DNA of 64,000 nt from Paenibacillus ihumii (GTDB lineage: Bacteria; Bacillota; Bacilli; Paenibacillales; Paenibacillaceae): the NCBI RefSeq assembly GCF_001403875.1, contig NZ_LN884298.1:124001-188000 (forward strand). The letters run 5' to 3'. This document shows positions 36,901 to 45,879 of this stretch, one piece after another; position 1 is the first letter of the stretch; every line of letters starts with the position of its first letter. The notes beneath the pieces were generated by a model. The model was given only the letters and a program-made list of their open reading frames with translations. It had not been told where the DNA came from and did not search any database. A program made the position numbers and the translations under genes.

Positions 36901-37919
36901 GGAATGATCAAATCCTCCGAAGCCGTCGCCGTCAACGAAACCGGGGCAGTCCCGTTTACTTCCACAACCAGCTCATTGTTTCCGTTAAACGGAACAGACT
37001 TATAAGGAAGCAGTACTTGGCCGGTTAGACCTGCGCTACCCGGTTGCTGGGCAACGGTAGCAGCCGTTTGGCTCAACAGGTCAATTGGATCGGTATAAGC
37101 CGAGTGCCGCAAACCGAGCTCTACGAAAGGCTGATTCTCGTCAAAGAAATACAGCTCTCGGGTCACCGTAACTTTACTAGTCTCATTCTCAACAGAAATC
37201 GTTAACGTATTCAAGCCTGGTTTAAGATCTATATAGCCGGAGAAGAACACCTTCTGGCTATCGATCAGCGTCGCTTGATCGACGCGGCTTCCGTCGCCGA
37301 TGTCAAGTGTAATTTTCGTAGCATTCTCGTAGGTACCTCTTACCATGATCCGGCTGCTCGATACGACAGCTCTTGCATCTTCATTCAAGCTGACCGGCTC
37401 CGAACCTCCGCCGGGATACATTACATTGGCGCTTACCAGTGTAGGAACCCGATCATACAAAATATAGAACGTATCCGAACGTTTATTATTTCCTTGAGTT
37501 CCCGAAAATGTGACCTTGTTGTAGCCAGGGAATAAACGCAGGTTAACGGAGAAGCGGTTATTTCCGTTATCCGTTATTTTATCCGTGATAATCCGCGTGC
37601 TATCCGGCACCCACGCGCCAGAGGACGTCGAGTTCAATTGCTGAACCGTCGCTTCGAGATCGGTGCTGACTTGGGTAAAAGTACCCTCTACCTCAAAATT
37701 TTGGGTAGCCGATACCCGGACACTTTCCCTGCTCAATCCAAGGGCCGGGTCAGTACTGTTCAAATCTAATGAATTCGTACTTTGCAATTTCAAGTCATCA
37801 GGAATAAAGTATGTTGGCGGTGTTGCCGCCTCAACAGTCTGTGGCAGACCTATTGGAACAAGCCCAATGATTAAGGATATCAAGGCCAGCCACACGAATG
37901 GCTTCTTAAAGCGCTGCAT
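33972..37919 (-). CDS. Giant SLH-domain surface protein
   Basis: A 1315-residue exported protein. Signal peptide residues 1-31 (LALISLIIGLVPIGLPQTVEA). Residues about 35-960 are successive Ig-like beta domains, many with phrases such as LRLFPGYNKVTFSGTQGNNK and IDLKPGLNTLTISVENETSK, typical of cadherin-like/Big repeats; around 960-1110 is a segment with ZU5-like character (LELSFPKGTVLQNAVVPKNT; LTAFDPNVV-type strands). Three SLH motifs fill about 1110-1315 (VKRGEFATLLVKGLNL, LTREQAAIMIARALRL, MTRAEAGKITVELLKK). ATG start with AGGAGAG upstream. Likely a large cell-surface structural or adhesive protein. Confidence 0.87.
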   Translation of the reverse strand: MQRFKKPFVWLALISLIIGLVPIGLPQTVEAATPPTYFIPDDLKLQSTNSLDLNSTDPALGLSRESVRVSATQNFEVEGTFTQVSTDLEATVQQLNSTSSGAWVPDSTRIITDKITDNGNNRFSVNLRLFPGYNKVTFSGTQGNNKRSDTFYILYDRVPTLVSANVMYPGGGSEPVSLNEDARAVVSSSRIMVRGTYENATKITLDIGDGSRVDQATLIDSQKVFFSGYIDLKPGLNTLTISVENETSKVTVTRELYFFDENQPFVELGLRHSAYTDPIDLLSQTAATVAQQPGSAGLTGQVLLPYKSVPFNGNNELVVEVNGTAPVSLTATASEDLIIPGPDGQTPTYRLVTFTTNGEFTFDGTGPQNIEVAITYGPSPTDRYEASKRASFKYLPGQTMIKNMYLLEGYDGNTANFGMATKKPLNNSQVSSSEFYILVESDAPIGSTPALKGTYLPLSTRDVSLTYAAQPAGLTNQAVYKVSGFSSGTQQVRFYFDGSVDAYYNAFISYVSRSRIYVTDLLDGQTIQLDSSSSTGRVVSLNGQYIGFGNDGTSTHNFYNQVFVNGVEQLPGNQGNWLDTTSGAFKLNFNVDNNGPLYYGQNTIVLKGKTTGANPTGTTPTEITETIRFFIIDTNVSTIEKFIPVAAPVVSSDRPVFYENFGSNNLSKIFEQATDFTPTDEGFATGRTSYDLVLHGGGAERVELFSGSTLIFSTDIDINQASNHKVGATYGTNGLIYDFSGDQNNFILRLRDIKFDKDISAVHIYNLDLINRTGSRTSQKLEVKREVSAFRILAPQPTVGEDIIVNRNFVRFDIEAEGATTVKIGKEEAVKRTDLPSDATSRFVLDYVGLKKDAWTTIKIEVDRNGVKSTTDVRVYYASTVTVDSQFMAEKVSNKYSVFNKKLELSFPKGTVLQNAVVPKNTVAKFYPDNKLLFGIADPTDGVVERRNDYGNIIFDPLSGEDSGYRKIGKPDYEVSLFNMNANTFNFIRVSDIYWISGGIGELGNSPSMNGLPPYSSWYSYPSTDSHEPISFMGIDATRRLKPSQRGELTLAFDPNVVDAAGTAITVFRLTDSGVWENIGGEVDTKKGTITVPFDQFGYYKVMKLRSSYKDITNHGWAREVLNALYSKGIMMNNGLRSDSFGTDDTVKRGEFATLLVKGLNLPLNYDDNQTFFDVVPAAKTNTWSYAYIETAARAGIISGLGEGYFGVDEDLTREQAAIMIARALRLKLDANDAKLQSSLAKTFLDSSRIDVYARPAVQAVYKAKIMTGTPVTVPGQKKSSLNFNPKSSMTRAEAGKITVELLKKSTKIFPKNLS

Positions 37920-38566
37920 GCACTAATCTCTCCTTTGTTTTTATTTGCATTGTAAATGGTGCTGTATTTGCCCCTATTCATCACATATTTTAATTATCGG
38001 TGCAAGACGCTTAAATATTTAGAAATATAACCAAATTGTATTTAACATCCTTCTATACCACCACTACACACACCTGCTTGAATTGTTGTTTTGGCACGGT
38101 ACTTTTAAGTTCCAAATAACTTTTATATAGCAAGCATAAAAAGACTCCTATAAAAAGCTCCCCTTGCAGCAGAAGGAGAATCAGGTTACTAACAATGATC
38201 TAGGCGGAACTTAGGTGTTTGTTTTGTTAACTGTCATTATTTTGTTTGGCGTCACGGCGATTAGTCCGCCTCCTGCTCCATGGTCGGCAGCTCTATACGT
38301 TGGATTTAGATGGATTTCATACAACTACCTTTGTCCCTTGATGGAAATTCAGTAATTAGATGTAATTCTTGAATTTAAAGCACTGATTTGAGTTCTCCTT
38401 ATCCTTTGACCCTCAATATAAATACAAGAATTCCAACTAGTTATACACATTTAACGATACACCGCCATTAGATACCATAAATACAACTAGTATGTGCAGC
38501 CAACCCCATCCGCGCATGCTGAGCAATCCACTCACACAAAAACAAAACAAGACAAGACAAAACAAG
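37920..38566. repeat. Intergenic region with two dispersed repeats
   Basis: No gene seen in about 650 bases. Dispersed AT-rich repeats occur at 38302-38327 (inverted; ggatttagatggatttcat) and 38417-38444 (tataaatacaagaattcca). A small hairpin (CTCCCCTT/AAGGAG, about 38157-38178) has no clear role. The promoter of the giant SLH gene should lie near 37950-38050 but is not clear to me. Confidence 0.5.
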
Positions 38567-38603
38567 ACAACCCCTACTGCGTTTATGACGCAGCAGGGGT
38601 TGT
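38567..38603 (-). terminator. Terminator of the wall-polymer operon
   Basis: 15-bp stem ACAACCCCTACTGCG/CGCAGCAGGGGTTGT around a 7-base loop, followed on the minus strand by a T-rich tract; about 75 bases past the TagO-like gene. Confidence 0.85.
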
Positions 38604-38677
38604 CCAATAGAACGTCAAAATTTATAATTGCGATCGACTCTTCATACTGTCCTAATCATAACTATTCTATCCAAAGA

Positions 38678-39799
38678 TCACTTCGAACCGCGCTCAGCAT
38701 TCGCCTTCATCCGAAGGCGGGCAAAGAAGTCGAGCAGCGGGCGTTTGGTCTTGCCGATCAGCCCGATGACCTCAGCGCCGATTTGCAGGAAGAACACCAT
38801 GATGCAGATGACCACGAAGGTCACCCAGTTCGCATTATACATGGCAGCCGACGATTGAATGACGGCCAGCACGCCGAAGAATGCAGCGATGCCGTAAATA
38901 ATGAGCACCGTCTGGCGATGGGAAAACCCAAGCTCGCGAAGGCAATGATGCAAATGGCCTTTGTCCGGCGAGAATATCGGCTTCTTCTGTACCCAGCGGC
39001 GCACGATAGCAAACAGCGTATCTGACAATGGCACACCAATCAAAATAAGCGGTGTCAAGAAGGATACGATTGCAATCTGCTTGAAGCCGAGGAGCGACAG
39101 CAGCGCCAGGCTGAAGCCTAGGAAGAGCGCGCCAGAATCGCCCATGAATATTTTGGCCGGATGAAAGTTGAAATAGAGAAAGCCGATAATGCTGCCAAGC
39201 AGCAGCAAGCACAGCAAAGCGACGACGGTATTGCCCATAAGGAAGGCCATGACCGCAATCGTACCAATAGCAATGGCCGAAACCCCTGCTGCCAGTCCGT
39301 CCAAGCCGTCGATCAAATTAATGGCATTGGTTACGCCAACGATCCAGAGAATCGTGAACGGAATCGCAATCCAGCTCTCTACCGACGAATACGAATGAAA
39401 AGGAATGTTCGCAAATTCCAGTTTAATATCGAAACCGAATACGACGACGCACGCTGTAGCAATTTGCACAAGAAACTTCAGCTTGGCCGACAGATCGAAA
39501 CGATCATCCAGCGCTCCAAGCAGCAGAATCATCGTGCCGCCGACGAGAAATGCTTTAATGAAGTTCGCTTCACGCACGGAGAAGGTTTCCGGAATGAACG
39601 GCAGGACGATAAAAAAAGCAACGATAAATGCTAGATATATTCCCAGCCCGCCCAATCTGGGCATGATTCTCGTATGCACCTTCCGTGCATTAGGCACGTC
39701 GACCGCGCCGACTTTAAAAGCAAACTTCTTTACGAGCGGCGTCAAACCCAGCGCAAGGCCAAGCGACGCGGCAAACCCGATGATATATATAAGCCACAT
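38678..39799 (-). CDS. tagO: MraY-family undecaprenyl-phosphate sugar-1-phosphate transferase (TagO/WecA-like)
   Basis: A 373-residue protein with about ten membrane helices from ATG 39799 (MWLIYIIGF; GGGGG 11 bases upstream). Family signatures: cytoplasmic RKVHTRIMPRLGGLGIYLAF, catalytic aspartates in LLGALDDRFDL and NAINLIDGLDGLAAG, and FMGDSGALFLGF, followed by the HxHH-type loop DKGHLHHCLRELG. It transfers GlcNAc-1-phosphate to undecaprenyl phosphate, the first step of teichoic acid or secondary wall polymer synthesis. Last gene of the row DUF5693-csaB-tagA-tagO. Confidence 0.9.
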   Translation of the reverse strand: MWLIYIIGFAASLGLALGLTPLVKKFAFKVGAVDVPNARKVHTRIMPRLGGLGIYLAFIVAFFIVLPFIPETFSVREANFIKAFLVGGTMILLLGALDDRFDLSAKLKFLVQIATACVVVFGFDIKLEFANIPFHSYSSVESWIAIPFTILWIVGVTNAINLIDGLDGLAAGVSAIAIGTIAVMAFLMGNTVVALLCLLLLGSIIGFLYFNFHPAKIFMGDSGALFLGFSLALLSLLGFKQIAIVSFLTPLILIGVPLSDTLFAIVRRWVQKKPIFSPDKGHLHHCLRELGFSHRQTVLIIYGIAAFFGVLAVIQSSAAMYNANWVTFVVICIMVFFLQIGAEVIGLIGKTKRPLLDFFARLRMKANAERGSK

Positions 39800-39913
39800 G
39801 TAAAATTCAACCCCCAATTGTTCTGCCCGGAATGAATTATACTCTGTTTAAAAGTAAATCACCAAGTCCGCAAATGAGCAATATTGCGCCTATATCCTCC
39901 AAAAGTCACTTTT

Positions 39914-40666
39914 TTAACGTGATTTTGTAAGGTTTCCTCTCTCGCGTAGCACGCGAACTACGAATTTCGGCAGCGCAAGCATTCTACGGAACCGGGTTGG
40001 TTCCTTTATCAGGCGGTATAACCATTCAAGCCGAAGCTTCTGGAACACCTTCGGGGCCCGTTTTGTCCGGCCGGATATGACATCGAAGCTGCCGCCCACC
40101 CCCATCATGACGGGAACGGCAAGCCGATGCTTATATTTGGCGATCCATGGCTCCTGAGTGTCCGCACCGCGGGCAACGAACAGGAGATCCGGGCTTATTC
40201 TGCGTATTTCCTCTACAACCTCATCGTCCTGCTCCGGGCCAAAGTACCCATCCCGGTAGCCTGCAATCTCCGTCCCCGGATATTGCGCTTTGAGCCGATG
40301 CGCCGTTTCCTCCACAACCTCCCGGCTTGCTCCAAGCAAATAGACCTTCCACCGATGACGCTCCCCTTCCTTCATCAGCTCATGCAGGAGGTCATAGCCG
40401 GCCACCCGTTCCGCTAAGGGATCCCCGCCAACCTGCGAGGCCCATACGACGCCCGATCCATCCGGCACGATCAGCTCGGCCTGCTGCATCATCTTCTTAT
40501 AGGAGGGATTCTCCAAAGCAGCCATCACCATGATCGGATTCGCCGTAATCACTTGATGCGGTTTGCGTTCGGAAATCACGCCGGTTAAATATTGAACCGT
40601 CTCCTGCATCCCCCATTTGGAAAAAGGAATCCCAAAAATCGTTACGATGTTGTTATCGCCATCCAC
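39914..40666 (-). CDS. tagA: WecG/TagA/CpsF-family glycosyltransferase
   Basis: A 250-residue enzyme with the family signatures ITANPIMVMAAL, LIVPDGSGVVWASQ, VYLLGASREVVEETAHRL and VGGSFDVISGRTKRAPKVFQ. TagA-type enzymes add ManNAc to GlcNAc-PP-undecaprenol, giving the linkage or repeat disaccharide of wall polymers. The usual G.GxPKQExW motif appears as ARGADTQEPWI, somewhat altered. The start is a GTG at 40666, with GGGAG overlapping the csaB stop, so translation is coupled. Confidence 0.9.
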   Translation of the reverse strand: MDGDNNIVTIFGIPFSKWGMQETVQYLTGVISERKPHQVITANPIMVMAALENPSYKKMMQQAELIVPDGSGVVWASQVGGDPLAERVAGYDLLHELMKEGERHRWKVYLLGASREVVEETAHRLKAQYPGTEIAGYRDGYFGPEQDDEVVEEIRRISPDLLFVARGADTQEPWIAKYKHRLAVPVMMGVGGSFDVISGRTKRAPKVFQKLRLEWLYRLIKEPTRFRRMLALPKFVVRVLRERGNLTKSR

Positions 40667-40680
40667 GCCAAAGCTCTCCC

Positions 40681-41886
40681 TTACTTTCGTAAATATTCCA
40701 CGATTCGTTTTGCCGGAAGCTGCGCCTCCCGCCGTAATTGCTCCAGCTGCCCGGCATGCGACGTACGCCAGCCTTCCTGGTCGAGCAATAGGCGCTCGCT
40801 CTGAGCAGCTACAATGCGGTGATCCAGGTCATAGCTCGTTCCAGCAGGCACGCTGCCAAGCCGGGCAAGAAAGTGATCGATTTTCGGATCATACGAGATA
40901 CCGAGCATCGGCACATTTTGGGAAGCCGCATAAATCAGGCTGTGAAGACGCATGCCGATCAGCAAGCTGCATCGGCTGACTTCCTCCAGCATTTCAAGCG
41001 GAGTCTCACTCTGCGGCGCGATGCTGATTTCGCTACCATGCCCCTCGGCAGGACTTAACATGTTCATCACAAAGCGGGATGCTTCCTCATCGCCCGGGTA
41101 ATGGAACGGCAGGAACCGGATGTGCAAGGGCATTCTGCTCATCAGCGCATTGAGGCCTTCAGCAAGCTTCATCAGCTCCGTCCGCTGCGGATTCCAGAAG
41201 CGGACGGAGACGCCCACGACGGGAAGCTGGCGCTTGCCTGAAGCTGCTTCCCCATCTCCGCGTCCCGGTCTCCCATTAGCGCTTAATGCTTCAGAGTCTA
41301 TCAACGATGCAGCTGGCTCGAGGACGCCAGCTTCCGAATCTGCAGCAGGCAGAGACAATCCCATGACCGGATCCGGAACGACCTCGATCATACTCTTGGG
41401 AACGCCGATATCCCGCAGCAATGCTGAGGATTCAGCATCGCGAACGGAGATGTACTCGCAGCGGCGAAATACCGATGCAATCAAAGGACGGTACATGCCC
41501 CGGTTCACCGGGCCGATCCCCTGGGCGTAAATGAAGGTCGGCTTCCGCAGCCACTGCGCCAGCTTGATGATGCCCAAGTAATATGGAATCGACTTCAACC
41601 CCGTCGCATCCTGCAGCAGGCTGCCCCCGCCGCTAATAAGGCCGCTGCTGTTCTTGATAGCGTTCCTTACTTCACCGAATTTCATCCGGTGTACAGCCTT
41701 GACTCCGTAAGTCTGGGACGTCCATTCCGGATCGATCGACAGGACGACAGGCTCGACCTTGACTCCGGCCGCCTCGCCTTCTTCCTGAAGAGCATCCAAA
41801 ATCGATTGCAGCACCGCTTCATCCCCGATATTGCGAAACCCGTAATAACCTGAAATAACTATGGTTTTAGAAGACGTGGCGACCAT
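40681..41886 (-). CDS. csaB: CsaB polysaccharide pyruvyl transferase
   Basis: A 401-residue enzyme that ketal-pyruvylates the wall polymer to which SLH domains bind. Signatures: SGYYGFRNIGDEAVLQSIL at the N-terminus, LISGGGSLLQDATG, QGIGPVNR, and IGMRLHSLIYAASQ near residue 320. A low-complexity insertion (about residues 185-225, ADSEAGVLEPAASLIDSEAL and following) separates the two lobes. The start at ATG 41886 overlaps the end of the DUF5693 gene by 28 bases. Its presence beside three SLH protein genes explains their anchoring. Confidence 0.95.
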   Translation of the reverse strand: MVATSSKTIVISGYYGFRNIGDEAVLQSILDALQEEGEAAGVKVEPVVLSIDPEWTSQTYGVKAVHRMKFGEVRNAIKNSSGLISGGGSLLQDATGLKSIPYYLGIIKLAQWLRKPTFIYAQGIGPVNRGMYRPLIASVFRRCEYISVRDAESSALLRDIGVPKSMIEVVPDPVMGLSLPAADSEAGVLEPAASLIDSEALSANGRPGRGDGEAASGKRQLPVVGVSVRFWNPQRTELMKLAEGLNALMSRMPLHIRFLPFHYPGDEEASRFVMNMLSPAEGHGSEISIAPQSETPLEMLEEVSRCSLLIGMRLHSLIYAASQNVPMLGISYDPKIDHFLARLGSVPAGTSYDLDHRIVAAQSERLLLDQEGWRTSHAGQLEQLRREAQLPAKRIVEYLRK

Positions 41887-43880
41887 TTCTCCCAGCACCT
41901 TTCAAGAATATACCATACGAGCGCAGCCAACAGTCCGAAGATCAAGCCAAGCCCTAGTCCCAGCAAGCCGCGAATGAGCGAGAGCACGGCCGGCGTATGA
42001 ATATGAGCAAAAGTATCCACCATCGATAGCTGGCCAATGACCGCAATAATCATCGTATACAAAGCCCAGCGATAACGGAATGCTGCAAAAATACCTACAA
42101 TGAACAATGGGTGGGCCAGCAAAAACTCTTTATTACGAGGCCTTACGCCAAATGTATTCTCGAGGATCGACCGAAATGCCGCCTCTCCCGGAAGCGGAGT
42201 TCCAGCGTTACCCGTACGGGATAGATAATAGAATGCGGCAGCGCCAAGCACGACAGCTCCCACGACCATTACGAGAGTAATCGGCATGCGCATCCAGGCC
42301 CGCAATTCCTGCACCAAGTTAGTACCCTTATACAGCATAATATAAACAGCAACCAAAAATATCGGAGCCAAATGCAGCAGACTAACCCCGCGGAACTGGC
42401 TAAGCACCAAACTATACGTAATATTGTTAAGCAGGGCAATTACAAATGGCACAGCCAATAATGACAGTACAGCTGTTTTGAAATACAGCACTAGCGAGTG
42501 AGTCAGCCTGCGGCCTGCGGACATGTCCGGTATCGCCTGACTTAGATCCCTCACCTTGCGGATCGCCAGAATCATTGCAATCGTAGGCGCGCTAATGGCC
42601 ACGAACAGAGCCAGAGCCTGCTCCAGCAAGGTCGGCTTCAAGACGTACAATCCTGCCGATCCGATTAATCCGAGCAGGAAGGAGCCCAGCGTCAGCGCTG
42701 GAGCGAATATGGACACCAGGAGCGCCACAAACGCAACGCCGCCAACAACAACGATGGCTTTCAAATATTTCTGCCAAGAAGCGTCAACAACCTGAAAAGC
42801 TTCCGCCTGTCCTAGTTCAAAGCCGTTGCCCTTCACCCGGTCGACGGCATTCCCCGGTTCAAGGAGCGTATGCACGATATTATCGAGCGGATTCGTAACC
42901 GCGCCCTTCTGAAGGTCCTTGCTTGGCGCAGCATTGAAATAAACCATGCGAATATTGCGATCCTTAGTCGCTAACGCGATCTTGTCGGCAACGACCATTT
43001 TATCCAAGTTCACGTCGGTATCGGACAACGAGAACAAGCGAACAGCATTATAATCCGTCAAATAAGCAATTTTGTGGAAGCCTTTAGGCTGCACCTTCAT
43101 GTTCTCGATGACGACGATGCCCAGACCATGCTTATTCAGCAGCTCCGCCATCGTCTCCACGCTGTTCTTCTCCTCATCCTCGCGGTATCCCTTGACGCCT
43201 TCACCGTCGAGCATGATGCGTGTTACTCCATTATCCTTGTAAAAAGAAAGCAGCTTGTCTACATCTTCTTCATTAAACGGCACATTGTCGCTAAGCCGGG
43301 GCACAATGCTGAACCCTTTTTCCCGCAGCATCGCGAACGCGATCGGGTCAGTCTCGAGAAGCGGCTTCAATACGGCATCCTCCGGACCCGCTGCAATTAT
43401 AAGTCCGCCGTGATCTCCGTACTGCCACGGGGAAACTGTAATGTCCAGATTCCCTAGCCCCTGCTCAATGAGCGGCTTGAGCACCCGCTCATTCTCCTCG
43501 CTTGTAAACGCGATATACGTATTATTGTCCTTATCGCCAAGCACATCTTGATTCATTTTAGCTACATCCGCAGCTGTGAACAGCATGATCCGGCGGGCTT
43601 TGGACAGCTCATCCAGAGTCGTCTCGAACATGGCCATCGAGCCGACGCCCGCATTCTTTAACCGATCAAGCTGTTCATTCATGAAAGCGGCAGGATCTGC
43701 CTGATAGGATGCTACCTCCAGCAATCCCCGATAATTAAATACAAACTCTACCTTTTTCGCCGACGCTTCCGTCTGAACGCGCTGGTAAATAACAGGCAAA
43801 GATGCGACGATTCCAATTACGACTAATATCCATAACCATTTGCGGGAAGCGTTGTTCCACCGCGGCCAACCTTGGATCAC
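41859..43880 (-). CDS. DUF5693 family membrane protein
   Basis: A 673-residue protein. One N-terminal helix (residues 16-33), an extracytoplasmic domain of about 370 residues (FNYRGLLEVASYQADPAAFM; DELSKARRIMLFT; MLDGEGVKGYREDEEKNSVE), then about eight to nine membrane helices up to the C-terminus. The family is regularly found immediately upstream of csaB in Paenibacillus-type genomes, and it may flip or polymerise the SLH-binding wall polymer, but that is inference. The start is GTG 43880 with GAGGAGG upstream. Confidence 0.82.
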   Translation of the reverse strand: MIQGWPRWNNASRKWLWILVVIGIVASLPVIYQRVQTEASAKKVEFVFNYRGLLEVASYQADPAAFMNEQLDRLKNAGVGSMAMFETTLDELSKARRIMLFTAADVAKMNQDVLGDKDNNTYIAFTSEENERVLKPLIEQGLGNLDITVSPWQYGDHGGLIIAAGPEDAVLKPLLETDPIAFAMLREKGFSIVPRLSDNVPFNEEDVDKLLSFYKDNGVTRIMLDGEGVKGYREDEEKNSVETMAELLNKHGLGIVVIENMKVQPKGFHKIAYLTDYNAVRLFSLSDTDVNLDKMVVADKIALATKDRNIRMVYFNAAPSKDLQKGAVTNPLDNIVHTLLEPGNAVDRVKGNGFELGQAEAFQVVDASWQKYLKAIVVVGGVAFVALLVSIFAPALTLGSFLLGLIGSAGLYVLKPTLLEQALALFVAISAPTIAMILAIRKVRDLSQAIPDMSAGRRLTHSLVLYFKTAVLSLLAVPFVIALLNNITYSLVLSQFRGVSLLHLAPIFLVAVYIMLYKGTNLVQELRAWMRMPITLVMVVGAVVLGAAAFYYLSRTGNAGTPLPGEAAFRSILENTFGVRPRNKEFLLAHPLFIVGIFAAFRYRWALYTMIIAVIGQLSMVDTFAHIHTPAVLSLIRGLLGLGLGLIFGLLAALVWYILERCWEKWSPRLLKP

Positions 43881-44084
43881 AAAGGTACCTCCTCAATATG
43901 AATCCCGCCCGGTTCCCGGGTTCATTCATCCTAGCTGAAGCCTACCCGGGCCCGGGCAAAATCAAATCCGTCTCGCGAACTAATCGCGATTTATCTCAAA
44001 CCATTTTGTTTCTGGCTAAGCGCAGCCGAAGTTCCGTGCAGGTCTAAGCGCAGTGTAGCCCGATGCAACGGTCATTCTTGAAGC

Positions 44085-45803
44085 CTAGGCATCCACGCGC
44101 TTAAGCACTTCCTCCTGCAAACGCTCCAGCCGAGCTGCCGAATCCGCGCCCGAAGTCCCCCGCACGGCGAAGTAGAACTTAATTTTCGGTTCCGTGCCGG
44201 AAGGACGAAGGCAGAACCAGGAGCCATCCTCAAGAGTGAACTTCAAGACATTCTCCTTCGGCAGCCCGTAAAGGCCAACAGAAAAGTCCTCTATCTTGGT
44301 TACCGGGATATCTCCCACGCTTTGCGGCGGCTCGTTCCGGAACTTCTCCATCAATGCAACGATTTGCTCCAGTCCATCCTTGCCCTTCAGCGTCCGCGAT
44401 ACCAATGATTCGCGATAATAGCCAAATTTCGCATATAACTCCTCTAGAACATCGACAAGCGATTTGCCTTGCTGCTTGTAATAGGCCGCAGCTTCGCAGA
44501 TCAGTGTCGAAGCGACGATGGCATCCTTATCGCGGGCATAATTTCCAGCCAGGTACCCGTAGCTTTCCTCATAGCCAAACAAATATGTGTAATTCCCGGA
44601 CTCTTCAAATTGATCCATCTTCTCACCGATGTATTTGAATCCAGTCAGTGTATTGAACACCTCTGCCCCGTAATGGCGGGCAATTTCAGCGCCGAATTCG
44701 CTGGTAACGATCGTCTTGACGACCGCGCCATTGCTCGGCAGCTTACCGGCATCCTTCATTTGGCTAAGGATATAATGAACGAGGATTGCCCCCGATTGAT
44801 TGCCTGTCAGAACCTCATACTTGCCGGCGGCGTTTTTAACAACTGCACCCATCCGGTCCGCATCTGGATCTGTACCGATCAGAATATCCGCCCCTACCTC
44901 CTCGCCGAGCTCAATGGCCAGCTCAAAGGCTTCACGCTCCTCCGGATTCGGCGATTTCACCGTAGAGAATTCCGCGTCCGGCAGTTCCTGCTCCTTAACG
45001 ATATGAACCTGCGTGAAACCGAGCTTATCCAGTACACGGCGCACAGGTATATTTCCTGTTCCATGAAGCGGGGTGAATACAACGACGACATCTTTGCCAG
45101 CCCCGGCAGCCAGCAGATCAGGGTTCAAGCTGGCTCCGGCGACCGCATCGAAGAACGCCTCGTCCTCCGCCTCGCCGAGCCAAACGAGCAAGCCCTGGGC
45201 TTCAGCCTCCTCCCTTGTCAAACGCCGTACCTGCTCGAAGGAAGTAAGCTCCTTAATATTAGCTATGACCTGCTCCGCTTCATGCGGAACAAGCTGACCG
45301 CCGTTGGAATTGTATACTTTATAGCCGTTGTACTCCGGCGGATTATGGCTTGCCGTAATGACAATGCCTCCAGTCGCCCCGAGGTGGCGAACCGTAAAGG
45401 ATAGCTGGGGCGTCGGGCGAAGCGACGGGAAGAGCTTGGCTTCAATCCCGTTCCCGGCCAGCACCAATGCAGCTTCCAGCGCAAACTCTGAAGAAAAATG
45501 ACGGCTGTCGTGCGCAATGACGACCGACGGACGTCCTTCCCGATTGCCATGCGCTTTCAGTAAATATTGGGCCAAGCCTTGCGTCGCGCGTCCAACGGTA
45601 TAGCGGTTCATCCGATTGCTTCCTGCTCCGATGACGCCGCGCAGCCCGCCCGTCCCGAACTCCAGATCCCGGTAGAAACGATCCTCGAGCTCCGCAGGTT
45701 GGTCGGCTAATGCTTTCAATTCCTCTTTCGTAGCTTCGTCAATCGATGGATCCTGAAGCCAGCTATTCACTTTCTCTTCGATGGTATGACTCAATTCAGC
45801 CAT
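44085..45803 (-). CDS. pgcA: Phosphoglucomutase / phospho-sugar mutase
   Basis: A 572-residue alpha-D-phosphohexomutase interconverting glucose-1-phosphate and glucose-6-phosphate, supplying UDP-glucose for glycolipid and wall polymer synthesis. Catalytic serine loop GGIVITASHNPPEYNGYK near residue 140, metal-binding loop IGTDPDADRMG near residue 300, sugar-binding GYEESYGYL near residue 390, phosphate-binding RPSGTEPKIKFY near the C-terminus, N-terminal FGTGGLRGVIG. The start at ATG 45803 (MAELSHTIEEKV) is set by AAGGAGGAG upstream. Confidence 0.95.
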   Translation of the reverse strand: MAELSHTIEEKVNSWLQDPSIDEATKEELKALADQPAELEDRFYRDLEFGTGGLRGVIGAGSNRMNRYTVGRATQGLAQYLLKAHGNREGRPSVVIAHDSRHFSSEFALEAALVLAGNGIEAKLFPSLRPTPQLSFTVRHLGATGGIVITASHNPPEYNGYKVYNSNGGQLVPHEAEQVIANIKELTSFEQVRRLTREEAEAQGLLVWLGEAEDEAFFDAVAGASLNPDLLAAGAGKDVVVVFTPLHGTGNIPVRRVLDKLGFTQVHIVKEQELPDAEFSTVKSPNPEEREAFELAIELGEEVGADILIGTDPDADRMGAVVKNAAGKYEVLTGNQSGAILVHYILSQMKDAGKLPSNGAVVKTIVTSEFGAEIARHYGAEVFNTLTGFKYIGEKMDQFEESGNYTYLFGYEESYGYLAGNYARDKDAIVASTLICEAAAYYKQQGKSLVDVLEELYAKFGYYRESLVSRTLKGKDGLEQIVALMEKFRNEPPQSVGDIPVTKIEDFSVGLYGLPKENVLKFTLEDGSWFCLRPSGTEPKIKFYFAVRGTSGADSAARLERLQEEVLKRVDA

Positions 45804-45879
45804 GGTTACACGCTCCTCCTTAATCTTTATCTCTATAGGTGTATAAAACCACTTGTTGGTGGGAATTAAACCAAGCCCA

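Noticed and set aside
44469..45404. 311-residue plus-strand frame opposite pgcA
   Set aside because: Shadow of the phosphoglucomutase gene; no start signal.
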